A DNA stretch of 64,000 nucleotides, from positions 1,550,001-1,614,000 of the forward strand of contig NC_008390.1 of NCBI RefSeq assembly GCF_000203915.1, given 5' to 3'. This DNA comes from Burkholderia ambifaria AMMD (lineage in GTDB: Bacteria; Pseudomonadota; Gammaproteobacteria; Burkholderiales; Burkholderiaceae). The notes under the pieces are model-generated. The model saw only the letters and a program-made list of their open reading frames with translations, was not told the origin of the DNA and did not search any database. The translations under genes and the position numbers were made by a program. Below, piece by piece: positions 45,642 through 54,962 of the stretch. Within the stretch, counting starts at the first letter, position 1; the number at the start of each line of letters is the position of its first letter.

Positions 45642-45728
45642 TGGTGCCCAGGAGAGGACTCGAACCTCCACGATGTTGCCACCGCTAGGACCTGAACCTA
45701 GTGCGTCTACCAATTCCGCCACCTGGGC
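45642..45728 (-). tRNA. tRNA-Leu (anticodon CAG), copy 3
   Basis: This 87-base gene is identical to copy 1 (23441-23527) with the same CAG anticodon, long variable arm and encoded CCA. It is in the same orientation, so copies 1-2 and 3 form direct repeats about 22 kb apart. Confidence 0.97.
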
Positions 45729-45764
45729 ACGTTTTGCAGTAGCTGCCTGCTGCAAAGAAGCGAA

Positions 45765-45792
45765 ATTATAGCGCCCCAATTATCCGTGTCAA
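45765..45792 (-). promoter_or_regulatory. Promoter of tRNA-Leu copy 3
   Basis: TTGACA (45787-45792) and TATAAT (45765-45770) lie on the minus strand with a 16-base spacer. The leader TTTCGCTTCTTTGCAGCAGG is shared with copy 1. Confidence 0.9.
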
Positions 45793-45978
45793 CACATTTT
45801 TGCGATGCGCCGCGAACCGGCCGCCGTGGCCCCCGCACGCGCCATTCGCGGTTATTTGGCGCCACTGTCGGATGATAGAATGACCCGCCGCCGTCACTAT
45901 AGAACTGTCTGACGGACACTTCTATGTTGATGCCGTGCACCATCAGTCAACGCAACGAGAACAATCATCGACAAACCC

Positions 45979-48432
45979 TTGAGCAAATATCCGTACCCCA
46001 TTCCGAGCCGTGAAGAAATTCTCGGCGTGCTGCGTACGAGCGACGCGCCGCTGGCCGCCAACGACATCGCCGAAGCGCTGTCGATCAAGCGCCAGGAACG
46101 CGAGGGGTTCTTCCGGCGTGTCGCCGCAATGGAACGCGACGGCCAGATCCGCCTCGACAAGCGCGGCCACTACCAGCTCACTCATCCGTCGAACTTCGTT
46201 GCCGGTCGCGTGCAAGGGCATCGCGACGGCTACGGCTTCGTGATCCGCGACGACGGCCAGGACGACCTGTTCTTGCCGAACGGCGAGATGCAGAAGGTGA
46301 TGCACAACGACCGCGTGCTCGCGCGGATCGTCGGCTACGATCGCCGCGGCCGGCCGGAAGGCCATGTGGTCGAGGTCACCGAGCGCGCGAACAAGCGCGT
46401 GATCGGCCGCCTGCTCAACGAGAACGGCGCGCTGATCGTCGCGCCCGAAGACAAGCGCATCGGCCACGACATCCTGATCACGCAGAACGTGAAGAAGGCG
46501 AAGGTCGGGCAGGTCGTCGTCGTCGAACTGACCGACTTCCCGAGCCGCCATTCGCAACCGCTCGGCCGCGTCGTCGAAGTGCTCGGCGACATCGACGATC
46601 CGGGCATGGAAATCGAGATCGCCGTGCGCAAGTACGGCGTGCCGCACGAATTCGGCCAGCGGGCGCTCGACGATGCCGCCGCGCTGCCGGACGCGGTACG
46701 TCCGGCCGACCTGCGCTTCCGCGTCGATTTGCGCGACGTGCCGCTCGTGACGATCGACGGCGAGGACGCCCGCGACTTCGACGATGCCGTCTACTGCGAA
46801 CCGACCAAGGTCGGTCGCGGCGACGGTTACCGCCTGATCGTCGCGATCGCCGACGTGTCGCACTACGTGCAGCCGGGCAGCGGCCTCGATGCCGACGCGC
46901 TGGAGCGCAGCACGTCGGTCTATTTCCCGCGCCGCGTGATCCCGATGCTGCCGGAGAAGCTGTCGAACGGGCTGTGCTCGCTGAATCCGCAGGTCGACCG
47001 CTGCGTGCTCGTGTGCGACATGGTGATTACCGCGCGCGGCGAGATCAAGGCGTACCAGTTCTATCCGGCGGTCATCCATTCGGCCGCGCGCCTGACGTAC
47101 ACCGAAGTCGCGGCCGTGCTGTCGAACACGAAGGGGCCGGAGGCCGCGCGCCGCGCGGACCTGCTGCCGCACCTGCAGGATCTGTACGGCGTCTACAAGT
47201 CGCTGTTCGCTGCACGCCAGAAGCGCGGCGCGATTGATTTCGACACGACCGAGACGTACATCGTCTGCAACTCGCAGGGCAAGATCGAACAGATCGTGCC
47301 GCGTCAGCGCAACGATGCGCACAAGCTGATCGAGGAATGCATGCTGGCCGCGAACGTCTGCGCGGCCGACTTCCTGAAGCGCAACAAGCATGCGGGCCTG
47401 TACCGCGTGCACGCGGGGCCGACGCCGGAAAAGCTCGAGAACCTGCGCGCGTTCCTGCGCGGCATGGGCCTGTCGCTCGGCGGCGGCGAGAAGCCGCATG
47501 CGAGCGACTATGCGGCGCTGATGGCGCAGATTCGCGACCGGCCCGACGCGCAGATGCTGCAGCCGATGCTGCTGCGCTCGATGCAGCAGGCCGTCTACAG
47601 CCCGGACAACATCGGCCACTTCGGTCTCGCGTATGAGGCGTACGCGCACTTCACGAGCCCGATCCGCCGCTATCCCGACCTGCTCACGCACCGCGCGATC
47701 TACGCGATCCTGTCGGGCAAGAAGTACACGCCGAAGGCGCCGGACGGCTTCGAGCTGAACACCGCGCTGTCGCCGCGCGCCCGCGCGATGCAGCAGGCCG
47801 ACGACGAAGCGCGCGGCCGGTCGCGCGTGAACACCGCGATCTGGGAAGAACTCGGCCTGCATTGCTCGGCGAACGAGCGGCGTGCCGACGAAGCGTCGCG
47901 CGACGTCGAGGCCTGGCTCAAGTGCTACTTCATGCGCGACAAGCTCGGCGAGGAATACGGCGGGATGGTGAACGGCGTCACGTCGTTCGGCATCTTCGTG
48001 CAACTCGACACGCTGTTCATCGAAGGGCTCGTGCACGTCACGGAACTCGGCTCGGACTACTTCCAGTACGACGAGATCAAGAACGAGCTGCGCGGCGAGC
48101 GCACGGGCATCCGTTATCGCCTGTCGGATCGCGTGCGCGTGCAGGTGAGCCGCGTCGATCTCGATGCGCGCAAGATCGACTTCCGCCTGGTGCGCGACAC
48201 GCCGGTGAAGGCGCCGCGTCCCGCACCGGCGCCGGTTGCTGTCGGCAACGGTAACGATCGCGGCGGCCCGCGCGTGCGCTCGTTGCCGCCGGCGGAAGAC
48301 GCCGCGCCGCGCCGCAAGCGGACGGCCAGCGCACCGACCGCCGCGGTGAACGACACGCGTGCGGCGAAGAAGAAGGGCGGCGCGCCGGCGAAGACGGCCG
48401 CGAAGAAGACACACGCCCGCAAGAAGTATTGA
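45979..48432 (+). CDS. rnr: Ribonuclease R
   Basis: This 817-residue 3'-to-5' exoribonuclease degrades structured RNA. In order it has a winged-helix N-terminus (EEILGVLRTSDAPLAANDIAEAL), cold-shock domains with GYGFVIRDDGQDDLFLP and the RNB catalytic domain. RNB shows the metal-binding Asp cluster in TIDGEDARDFDDAVYCE and the HFTSPIRRYPDLLTHR motif near residue 560. An S1 domain (about 650-730) and a Lys/Arg/Ala-rich basic tail complete it. The start is a TTG at 45979; no ATG is in frame before a stop at 45928. It probably heads a group with rlmB. Confidence 0.95.
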   Translation: MSKYPYPIPSREEILGVLRTSDAPLAANDIAEALSIKRQEREGFFRRVAAMERDGQIRLDKRGHYQLTHPSNFVAGRVQGHRDGYGFVIRDDGQDDLFLPNGEMQKVMHNDRVLARIVGYDRRGRPEGHVVEVTERANKRVIGRLLNENGALIVAPEDKRIGHDILITQNVKKAKVGQVVVVELTDFPSRHSQPLGRVVEVLGDIDDPGMEIEIAVRKYGVPHEFGQRALDDAAALPDAVRPADLRFRVDLRDVPLVTIDGEDARDFDDAVYCEPTKVGRGDGYRLIVAIADVSHYVQPGSGLDADALERSTSVYFPRRVIPMLPEKLSNGLCSLNPQVDRCVLVCDMVITARGEIKAYQFYPAVIHSAARLTYTEVAAVLSNTKGPEAARRADLLPHLQDLYGVYKSLFAARQKRGAIDFDTTETYIVCNSQGKIEQIVPRQRNDAHKLIEECMLAANVCAADFLKRNKHAGLYRVHAGPTPEKLENLRAFLRGMGLSLGGGEKPHASDYAALMAQIRDRPDAQMLQPMLLRSMQQAVYSPDNIGHFGLAYEAYAHFTSPIRRYPDLLTHRAIYAILSGKKYTPKAPDGFELNTALSPRARAMQQADDEARGRSRVNTAIWEELGLHCSANERRADEASRDVEAWLKCYFMRDKLGEEYGGMVNGVTSFGIFVQLDTLFIEGLVHVTELGSDYFQYDEIKNELRGERTGIRYRLSDRVRVQVSRVDLDARKIDFRLVRDTPVKAPRPAPAPVAVGNGNDRGGPRVRSLPPAEDAAPRRKRTASAPTAAVNDTRAAKKKGGAPAKTAAKKTHARKKY

Positions 48433-48583
48433 GCGTTCGGGGCGGCGCATGCGCACGCCCTTGCAGTATCGAGAGACGCCGCGTTCTACCGGTCATCGGC
48501 CGGCAACGCGGCGCTTTCCTTTTCCATGGATCGCGGCTGCGCGCGTTGCGCGGCCGCACGTTTGATCGAAGGTTGTTCCAGTC

Positions 48584-49327
48584 ATGTCACGTCTGAAGGT
48601 TCTTTACGGTTTTCATGCGGTGACCGCACGTTTGCGGCACGATGCATCGACGGTTGCGGAGGTGCTGTACGACCAGACGCGCCGCGACCGCCGCATGCAG
48701 GACTTCCTGCACACCGCGAAGGAAGCGGGCGTGCGGCTGATCGCGGCCGACGAAACCCGCCTGTGGGGCCTCGCGCATACCGAGCGCCACCAGGGCGTGG
48801 TCGCGCGCGTCGAGGACGTTCCGCTCGCGCAGAATCTGTCCGAACTGCTCGACGGCATCCAGGGCCCGGCGCTTCTGCTGGTGCTCGACGGTGTCACCGA
48901 TCCGCACAACCTGGGCGCATGCCTGCGGGTCGCCGATTCGGCAGGCGCGCATGCGGTGATCGCGCCGCGTGACCGCGCGGTCGGCCTGAACGCGACCGCG
49001 GCGAAGGTCGCGAGCGGCGCGGCCGACACGGTGCCGTACATCACCGTCACGAACCTCGCCCGCGCGCTGCGCGAGCTGAAGGAAGCGGGCGTATGGATCA
49101 TCGGCACGTCGGACGACGCGTCGGCGACGCTGTACGACACGAAGCTCGACGGCCCCGTCGCGATCGTGATGGGCGCGGAAGGCGAAGGCATGCGCCGGCT
49201 CACGCGCGACACCTGCGACGACGTGATGAGCATCCCGATGGCCGGCAGCGTGGAGAGCCTGAACGTGTCGGTTGCAAGCGGCGTGTGCCTGTACGAAGCG
49301 GTGCGGCAGCGGCGCGTGAAGGGCTGA
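48584..49327 (+). CDS. rlmB: 23S rRNA (guanosine-2251-2'-O)-methyltransferase
   Basis: This 247-residue SpoU/TrmH-family methyltransferase 2'-O-methylates G2251 of 23S rRNA with S-adenosylmethionine. It has an N-terminal substrate-binding domain ([17 protein letters not shown]) and the SPOUT knot motifs [42 protein letters not shown] and [21 protein letters not shown]. It lies 151 bases downstream of rnr, the same order as in many bacteria. Confidence 0.95.
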   Translation: MSRLKVLYGFHAVTARLRHDASTVAEVLYDQTRRDRRMQDFLHTAKEAGVRLIAADETRLWGLAHTERHQGVVARVEDVPLAQNLSELLDGIQGPALLLVLDGVTDPHNLGACLRVADSAGAHAVIAPRDRAVGLNATAAKVASGAADTVPYITVTNLARALRELKEAGVWIIGTSDDASATLYDTKLDGPVAIVMGAEGEGMRRLTRDTCDDVMSIPMAGSVESLNVSVASGVCLYEAVRQRRVKG

Positions 49328-49443
49328 TTCTCCGGCCGTCTCATAGGCTGACGCACGCGATCTCGCGCGATGCGCGGGCCGTCACGACCCGAACGACGCG
49401 TGCCGCGATTGTGCGCGGCACGCGGCCCCGGAACTCGCGAACC

Positions 49444-50313
49444 ATGACCCTGATTCGCCTCGGCGCATCGTGCGCCATCCTTGGCCTGCTGGCCGCCTGC
49501 ACGTCGCCGTCGCTGATCGAGCGCGGCAGCTACTACGCCGACACGGGCCTGCACGCGCGCGGCGCCGATGCGCGGATCCGCTTTCTCGTGATGCATTACA
49601 CCGAAAGCGACGAAGCGAAATCGCTGCGCACGCTGACCGGCGATTCGGTCAGCGTCCACTACGTCGTGCCGCCGCAACCGCGCATCGAACACGGGATGCC
49701 GGTCGTCTATCAGCTCGTTCCTGAATCGAAGCGCGCATGGCATGCGGGCATCAGCGAATGGCAGCGCACGACCGAGCTCAATGCGGCGTCGATCGGCATC
49801 GAGAACGTGAATCGCGGCCCGCTCGATCCGCAAAACCTTACCTGGCAGCCGTATTCGCCCGAGCAGGTCGATGCGCTGATTCGCCTGTCGAAGGATATCG
49901 TCGCGCGCTACGGGATTGCGCCGACGCGCGTGGTCGGACACAGCGATATCGCACCGCAACGCAAGATCGATCCCGGTCCGCTGTTCCCGTGGCAGGCGCT
50001 CGCGCAGGCCGGCGTCGGCGCATGGCCGGACGATGCGACCGTGGCCGCGCGGCTCGGCGATCGCGATCCGCACGCGCTCGTCGACGTGCGCGAATTGCAG
50101 CTGAAGCTCGCGCGCTACGGCTACGATGTGCCGACCGACGGCGTGCTCGACGCGCGCACGCGCCGCGTATTCGCCGCATTCCAGATGCACTTCCGGCCAT
50201 CCGACTACGCGGGAAATCCGGACGCCGAGACCGACGCGATCGCGCAGGCGCTGCTCGACAAGTATTTCCCGGCTGCACCTGCCGACAACGTGTCCGCCGA
50301 CGGCACGCCGTGA
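49444..50313 (+). CDS. N-acetylmuramoyl-L-alanine amidase lipoprotein, AmiD-like
   Basis: This 289-residue protein has a lipobox (LLAAC, Cys about residue 20), an Amidase_2 zinc domain and a C-terminal peptidoglycan-binding domain. The amidase domain has its zinc His in [12 protein letters not shown] and a second site in [21 protein letters not shown]. The binding domain (about 215-275) contains [27 protein letters not shown]. It would trim or recycle peptidoglycan from the outer membrane side. The ATG at 49444 was chosen because it yields the lipoprotein signal. Its two closest neighbours are on the same strand. Confidence 0.92.
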   Translation: MTLIRLGASCAILGLLAACTSPSLIERGSYYADTGLHARGADARIRFLVMHYTESDEAKSLRTLTGDSVSVHYVVPPQPRIEHGMPVVYQLVPESKRAWHAGISEWQRTTELNAASIGIENVNRGPLDPQNLTWQPYSPEQVDALIRLSKDIVARYGIAPTRVVGHSDIAPQRKIDPGPLFPWQALAQAGVGAWPDDATVAARLGDRDPHALVDVRELQLKLARYGYDVPTDGVLDARTRRVFAAFQMHFRPSDYAGNPDAETDAIAQALLDKYFPAAPADNVSADGTP

Positions 50314-50416
50314 CCGTCGGCTTGTCCTGGGCCGACATCCGCGCGGAAAAAGCCCGGGGCGTCTGGCGAGTCCGGTAAACTGGCGGTTTTCCGCAATCCC
50401 GCTGCATTCCCACCTC

Positions 50417-51109
50417 ATGACTCAAGACGAACTCAAACGCCTGGTCGGCCAGGCGGCCGCCGATTATGTGATCCAGAACGTGCCGGAAGGCGCCGTGATC
50501 GGCGTCGGCACCGGCTCGACCGCCAACTGCTTCATCGACGCGCTCGCGGCCGTCAAAGCGCGCTATCGCGGCGCCGTGTCGAGCTCGCTCGCGACGACCG
50601 AGCGCCTGAAATCGCACGGCATCAAGGTGTTCGACCTGAACGAGATCGAGTCGCTGCAGGTGTACGTCGACGGCGCCGACGAGATCGACGCAAGCGGTGC
50701 AATGATCAAGGGCGGCGGCGGTGCATTGACGCGCGAAAAGATCGTTGCGTCGGTGGCCGATACGTTCGTCTGCATCGCGGACGCCAGCAAGCGCGTGCCG
50801 GTGCTCGGCGCATTTCCGCTGCCGATCGAGGTCGTGCCGATGGCGCGCACGGCGATCGGCCGGCGCGTGACTGCGCTCGGCGGCGTGCCGGTGCTGCGCG
50901 TGACGAAGGACGGCGCGCCGTACATCACCGACAACGGCAACGAGATCATCGACGTGAAGGGGCTGCAGATCGCCGATCCGCGCGGTTTCGAAGCGCAGGT
51001 CAACGCGTGGCCGGGCGTCGTGACGGTCGGCCTGTTCGCCGAGCGCGGCGCGAATCTGTGCCTGCTCGGCACGCCGAACGGCGTCGAGACGATCGTTTAT
51101 CCCGCTTAA
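50417..51109 (+). CDS. rpiA: Ribose-5-phosphate isomerase A
   Basis: This 230-residue enzyme of the pentose phosphate pathway interconverts ribose 5-phosphate and ribulose 5-phosphate. Family motifs are [56 protein letters not shown] (catalytic Asp and Glu) and DNGNEIIDV. The ATG at 50417 gives the standard length. A strong terminator follows 80 bases downstream. Confidence 0.96.
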   Translation: MTQDELKRLVGQAAADYVIQNVPEGAVIGVGTGSTANCFIDALAAVKARYRGAVSSSLATTERLKSHGIKVFDLNEIESLQVYVDGADEIDASGAMIKGGGGALTREKIVASVADTFVCIADASKRVPVLGAFPLPIEVVPMARTAIGRRVTALGGVPVLRVTKDGAPYITDNGNEIIDVKGLQIADPRGFEAQVNAWPGVVTVGLFAERGANLCLLGTPNGVETIVYPA

Positions 51110-51189
51110 TCAAGACTGAATGAGAAGCAGTCCGTAATGGCGTCAACAAGCCGTAATGGATTGCATGGTTAAATATTGTGGAAGTCCCG

Positions 51190-51225
51190 GCCCGGCAAGC
51201 GCAGCGCGCTTTCCGGGCTTTTTTT
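51190..51225 (+). terminator. Intrinsic terminator downstream of rpiA
   Basis: The outer stem GCCCGG/CCGGGC and inner stem AAGCGC/GCGCTT are followed by seven Ts. The 80 bases between rpiA and this hairpin contain CCGTAATGG twice; whether they encode a small RNA is not clear. Confidence 0.88.
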
Positions 51226-51392
51226 GAAGCCTTATAAATCACCTCTTCCAAAAGAGGGATAACCCTGTCAGGTGTTTACCAGATAGCGGAATATCCCCGA
51301 AATCATCAACTTATAGATCATAAGAACAGTCGTAACCAGGGCCGGCGGAACTGCGGAGCAGGTGTTCGCAAATCGACGCACGGGGAGGTGTC

Positions 51393-52109
51393 ATGGAGCA
51401 GGGCAAAGACCGGTCACTGGTCGCCAAAGTGATGGATGGGCTTGTCGCGGGTATCGTCGAGGACAAGTACGGCGGCATTTTGCCGCCGCAGGACGTGCTG
51501 TCGAAAGAGTTCGACGTGAGCCGCACGGTGATGCGCGAAGCATTGTCGATGTTGCTTGCGCGCGACATGCTCGACGTGCGTCCGAAAGTCGGTACGCGCG
51601 TTCGACCGATGCGCGACTGGCGCATGATCGATGAAGACGTCGTGAGTTGGCGGTTTCGTGCGAAACCGGATCCGCAATTCATGCGCGACGTCATCGAATT
51701 CCGGATGCTGATCGAACCGCGCGCGACCGCGCAGGCGGCGGTGCGTGCAACGGCCGTCGACATCGCGGGCATTCGCGAGGCATTCGACGCGTTCAAGGTG
51801 CTGCAACCGGGCGACCCCGGCTACGACACGGCGGACGAACTGCTGCACACGCGCATCGTCCAGGCGAGCGGCAATCAGTTCTTCCAGCAGATGGCGGCGA
51901 TCGTGCGCGGCGCAGTGCGGCTCGTGAATCCGCGCGTCGTGCAGAAGGATGGCGCGCACGACATCGCGGTCAAGGCGCATGCACGCGTCGTCGATGCGAT
52001 CGAACGCCGCGATCCGCGCGAAGCCGAAGCGGCATCGCTCGCCCTGATCGATTTCAGCGCCGACGAGATCTCGCGCGATTTCTCCGTCGACGTGCCCGCC
52101 CGCGCCTGA
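51393..52109 (+). CDS. GntR/FadR-subfamily transcriptional regulator
   Basis: This 238-residue regulator has a GntR winged helix-turn-helix (residues about 10-75: GILPPQDVLSKEFDVSRTVMREALSMLLARDMLDVRPKVGTRV) and an FCD ligand domain (about 95-225). The FCD segment FRMLIEPRATAQAA and its Asp/His pockets for a metal and an organic acid are typical. The MIDEDVVSWRF link resembles regulators of sugar-acid use such as DgoR, but the ligand is unknown. AGGTGTC after GGGG gives a strong ribosome site for the ATG at 51393. Confidence 0.9.
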   Translation: MEQGKDRSLVAKVMDGLVAGIVEDKYGGILPPQDVLSKEFDVSRTVMREALSMLLARDMLDVRPKVGTRVRPMRDWRMIDEDVVSWRFRAKPDPQFMRDVIEFRMLIEPRATAQAAVRATAVDIAGIREAFDAFKVLQPGDPGYDTADELLHTRIVQASGNQFFQQMAAIVRGAVRLVNPRVVQKDGAHDIAVKAHARVVDAIERRDPREAEAASLALIDFSADEISRDFSVDVPARA

Positions 52110-52210
52110 ATCCACCCGCGTCGCTTAGCCGTGAGCCGGTGAGCCGTTTATCATGACGGCCGGCCGGCAGCGTGTCGGCCACCGTCATACGAACGACACG
52201 GAAGATCCGG

Positions 52211-53197
52211 ATGAACGACCTCGACAACCGCCCGGTGCGCTTCGGCATCGTCGGCGCAGGCAGCATCGCACGCCGTTTCGCGCAAAGCCTCGCTCACGTG
52301 CCGGGCGCCGCGCTCGCCGGCGTGTGGGCACGCCGCGCCGACGCGGCAGCCGCCTTCTGCGACAGCTGCGGCGGCACGCCCGCGGCCAGCCTCGACGCGC
52401 TCCTCGCGAGCGACATCGACGCGATCTACATCGCGACCCTTCACGACAGCCATGCGCAGTACGCGCAGGCGGCGCTCGCCGCCGGCAAGGCCGTGCTGTG
52501 CGAAAAGCCGGCGACGCTGAACGCAGCGCAACTCGACGCGGTGCTGGACGCGGCGCGCGCTGCCGGACGGCTCTTCATGGAAGCGATGAAGCCGCCGTTC
52601 TTTCCGCTGTACCGGCAGTTACGTGCGCATCTGCGCGACGATCCGATCGGCGAGATCCGGCTCGTGCGCGCGGGCTGCGCGTCGTCGTCGGTGCCGGACG
52701 ATCATTCCGTCTATCGACTCGACCGCGCCGGCGGCGCGCTGCTCGACATCGGGATCTACGAAGCGTTTCTCGCGGTCGACTGGCTCGGCGCCGCACTTGA
52801 TGTGCAGACGCTCGGCCGTATCGGCGCGACGGGCGTCGACGTCTTCGCGAGCCTGAACAGCCGCCACGCGAATGGCGGCATCGCGCAGCTCTTTTGCGGG
52901 CTCGACGTGATGGGACGCGGCGACGCGCTGATCGCCGCGGCGGGCGGCCACGTGACGATTCACGAGAAGTGGTGGAACCCCACGCGGGCGACGATTCGCT
53001 ATGCCGACGGACGTACCGTCGAACTCGATGCACCGTTCGACGGCGGCGGCCTGAACTACGAGACCGCGCATTTCTGTGACCTTCTGCGCGCGGGTGAACT
53101 GGAGAGCCCGATCATGACGCACGACCATTCACGACAGATGATCGCGATGACCGACGCGGCGCGCGCGGCGCTCGGCGTGCGCTATTCGGGCGAGTAG
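52211..53197 (+). CDS. Gfo/Idh/MocA-family oxidoreductase
   Basis: This 328-residue NAD(P)-dependent dehydrogenase has an N-terminal Rossmann fold (VRFGIVGAGSIARRFAQSL), the family signature AVLCEKPATLNAAQ with the conserved Lys, and a C-terminal substrate domain. It most resembles sugar or trans-dihydrodiol-type members. The ATG at 52211 has GGAAGATC upstream; an in-frame ATG at 52172 is less likely. It follows the FadR-type regulator by about 100 bases, so the regulator may control it. Confidence 0.9.
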   Translation: MNDLDNRPVRFGIVGAGSIARRFAQSLAHVPGAALAGVWARRADAAAAFCDSCGGTPAASLDALLASDIDAIYIATLHDSHAQYAQAALAAGKAVLCEKPATLNAAQLDAVLDAARAAGRLFMEAMKPPFFPLYRQLRAHLRDDPIGEIRLVRAGCASSSVPDDHSVYRLDRAGGALLDIGIYEAFLAVDWLGAALDVQTLGRIGATGVDVFASLNSRHANGGIAQLFCGLDVMGRGDALIAAAGGHVTIHEKWWNPTRATIRYADGRTVELDAPFDGGGLNYETAHFCDLLRAGELESPIMTHDHSRQMIAMTDAARAALGVRYSGE

Positions 53198-53252
53198 GCG
53201 GGAAGGAAGGGGCCGGGCGCGCATCCGCGGCCCGGCGGGTGATGCAGCGTGC

Positions 53253-53945
53253 TCAGTGCCGCGCGGGCAGCGACAGGCGCTTTTCGTACCAGCGCTGGAC
53301 CCATTCGAGGATCTGGCACAGCACCCAGTAGACGGCAGCGGCGGCGAGGTACAGCGGCAACGGCTGATAGGTCGCCGCGATCACTTCCTGCGCGCTGCGC
53401 AGCAGCTCGGTCACGGTGATCACGGACACGAGCGACGTGTCCTTGATCAGGCTGATCAGGCTGTTCGACAGGCTCGGCACCGCGATGCGCAGCGCCTGCG
53501 GGCCGATCACGTAGCGCAGCGTCTGCCCCCACGACAGCCCGAGGCTGTAGGCGGCCAGCCATTGGCCCCGCGCGATCCCGTTGATCGCGCCGCGCATGCT
53601 TTCGGACATGTAAGCGGCGACGTTCGCGGACAGCGCGATGACGCCGGCCGGCGTCGGATCGAGCGAGATGCCGAGGCTCGGCAATCCGTAATAAATCACG
53701 AAGATCTGCACGAGCAGCGGCGTGCCGCGCATCAGGCTCACATACGCGCGGGCGAGCCACGCGAGCGCGTTGACCCAGATGCGTTCGAAGCCTTCGAGCG
53801 GTTCGCTTTGCCGGATGCCCATCATCGCGAGCATGACGGCGCCGAGCAGGCCGAACACCATCGACAGCACGGCGAACTTGACGGTCAGTACGGCACCCTG
53901 GGCGAGCACCGGCAGCGATTGGACGAGCAGGGACGTTGTCGACAT
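53253..53945 (-). CDS. Amino-acid ABC transporter permease
   Basis: This 230-residue HisM/GlnP-type permease has about five membrane segments, the opening TSLLVQSLPVLAQGAVLTVKFAV, the RGTPLLVQIFVIYYG motif and the EAA loop SLGLSWGQTLRYVIGPQALRIAVPSLSN. It would import an amino acid such as cystine or glutamine together with the linked binding protein. The ATG at 53945 gives the usual length. No ATPase gene adjoins it, so the ATP-binding subunit must be encoded elsewhere. Confidence 0.9.
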   Translation of the reverse strand: MSTTSLLVQSLPVLAQGAVLTVKFAVLSMVFGLLGAVMLAMMGIRQSEPLEGFERIWVNALAWLARAYVSLMRGTPLLVQIFVIYYGLPSLGISLDPTPAGVIALSANVAAYMSESMRGAINGIARGQWLAAYSLGLSWGQTLRYVIGPQALRIAVPSLSNSLISLIKDTSLVSVITVTELLRSAQEVIAATYQPLPLYLAAAAVYWVLCQILEWVQRWYEKRLSLPARH

Positions 53946-53996
53946 GGAATACGAAGCGAGTGCGTGCGCGAAAGCGCAATCATAAACCGGACCGAT

Positions 53997-54030
53997 AAAA
54001 CAAAGGGCGGCATCGTTTCGGATGCCGCCC
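53997..54030 (-). terminator. Terminator between the binding-protein and permease genes
   Basis: On the minus strand the 10-bp stem GGGCGGCATC/GATGCCGCCC is followed by TTTGTTTTAT. It lies after the binding-protein gene and before the permease gene, so it should let the binding protein be made in excess. Confidence 0.85.
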
Positions 54031-54067
54031 ATTCCGGCCCGCCGTCAGGCGGGAAACAGAGGCGTGC

Positions 54068-54862
54068 TTACTTGATCGGCTTCGTCACGTCGATGCCGAA
54101 CCACTTGTCCGAGATCTTCGTGAACGTGCCGTCGGCCTCGAGTTGCGTCATTGCGTCGTCGATCGCCTTCTGGAACTTCGGGTTGCCCTTCCTGAACGGG
54201 ATGCCCGACGGATTCGCCGAGCCGACGTTCGCGCCCGGACGCAGCGGCAGTTGCGAGTTCTTCGTCAGGTACGCGAGCATCAGGCGGTCGTTCAGCGCCG
54301 CGTCGAGACGGCCCGCCGCGAGGTCGCGCAGGTATTCGGGCGCGCCCGGATACGTCTTCACGTCGATGCCGGGCACCGACTTCGCCATGTCCATGTAGTT
54401 CGTGCCGAGCGCGACGCCGAGCTTCTTGCCCTTCAGGTCTTCGAGCGACTTGAACTGGCGCGTATCGTCCTTGCGCTGGATCAGCTGCGCGGACGAGTAC
54501 GTGTACGCCGGCGAGAAGTCGAGCGTTTCCTTGCGCTTGTCGGTGATGCCGACCTGGTTGGCGATCACGTCGAACTTGCCGGCCTGCAGGCCCGCGATGA
54601 TGCCGCTCCATTCGGTCGTGACGAACTCGGCCTTCACGCCGAGCTTCGCGGCGACGGCCTTCGCGATGTCGACGTCGAAGCCGACCAGCTCGCCTTGCGG
54701 GTTCTTCGCGTTGAACGGCGGGAACGTGCCTTCGAGGCCGACACGCAGCGTGCCGCGTTGCTTGACCTGGTCGAGGAGGTCGGCCGCATGCGCGGTGGCG
54801 GCGGCGAACGACGTGCCGATCAGGCCGGCAACGAGCAGCTTCTTCAGCAGCGAAATTTTCAT
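54068..54862 (-). CDS. Amino-acid ABC transporter binding protein
   Basis: This 264-residue periplasmic protein of the SBP_bac_3 (FliY/TcyA-like) type has a signal peptide (residues 1-26, ending AHAA). The mature part starts DLLDQVKQRGTLRVGLEGTFPPFNAKNPQG, followed by GFDVDIAKAVAAKLG and the hinge segments typical of polar amino-acid and cystine binders. The ATG at 54862 gives a proper signal; an open frame continues upstream. It is expressed ahead of the permease with a terminator in between. Confidence 0.92.
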   Translation of the reverse strand: MKISLLKKLLVAGLIGTSFAAATAHAADLLDQVKQRGTLRVGLEGTFPPFNAKNPQGELVGFDVDIAKAVAAKLGVKAEFVTTEWSGIIAGLQAGKFDVIANQVGITDKRKETLDFSPAYTYSSAQLIQRKDDTRQFKSLEDLKGKKLGVALGTNYMDMAKSVPGIDVKTYPGAPEYLRDLAAGRLDAALNDRLMLAYLTKNSQLPLRPGANVGSANPSGIPFRKGNPKFQKAIDDAMTQLEADGTFTKISDKWFGIDVTKPIK

Positions 54863-54962
54863 CGTGTGAGCTTCCTTGCCCCGGCGGGGCTTGAGTCTGA
54901 CAATGGGGCCGATCATAGCAAAAATGCAATCGACCACTAAATACCGTTTGTTTATGACTATA

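Noticed and set aside
23441..45728. The tRNA-bracketed segment as a proven integrative element.
   Set aside because: No integrase, excisionase, relaxase or clear att pair at both ends is visible, so I kept it as a hypothesis under findings.
45943..48456. An 837-residue open frame antisense to rnr.
   Set aside because: It has the Arg/His/Val-rich composition of a shadow frame and lies opposite a clear RNase R gene.
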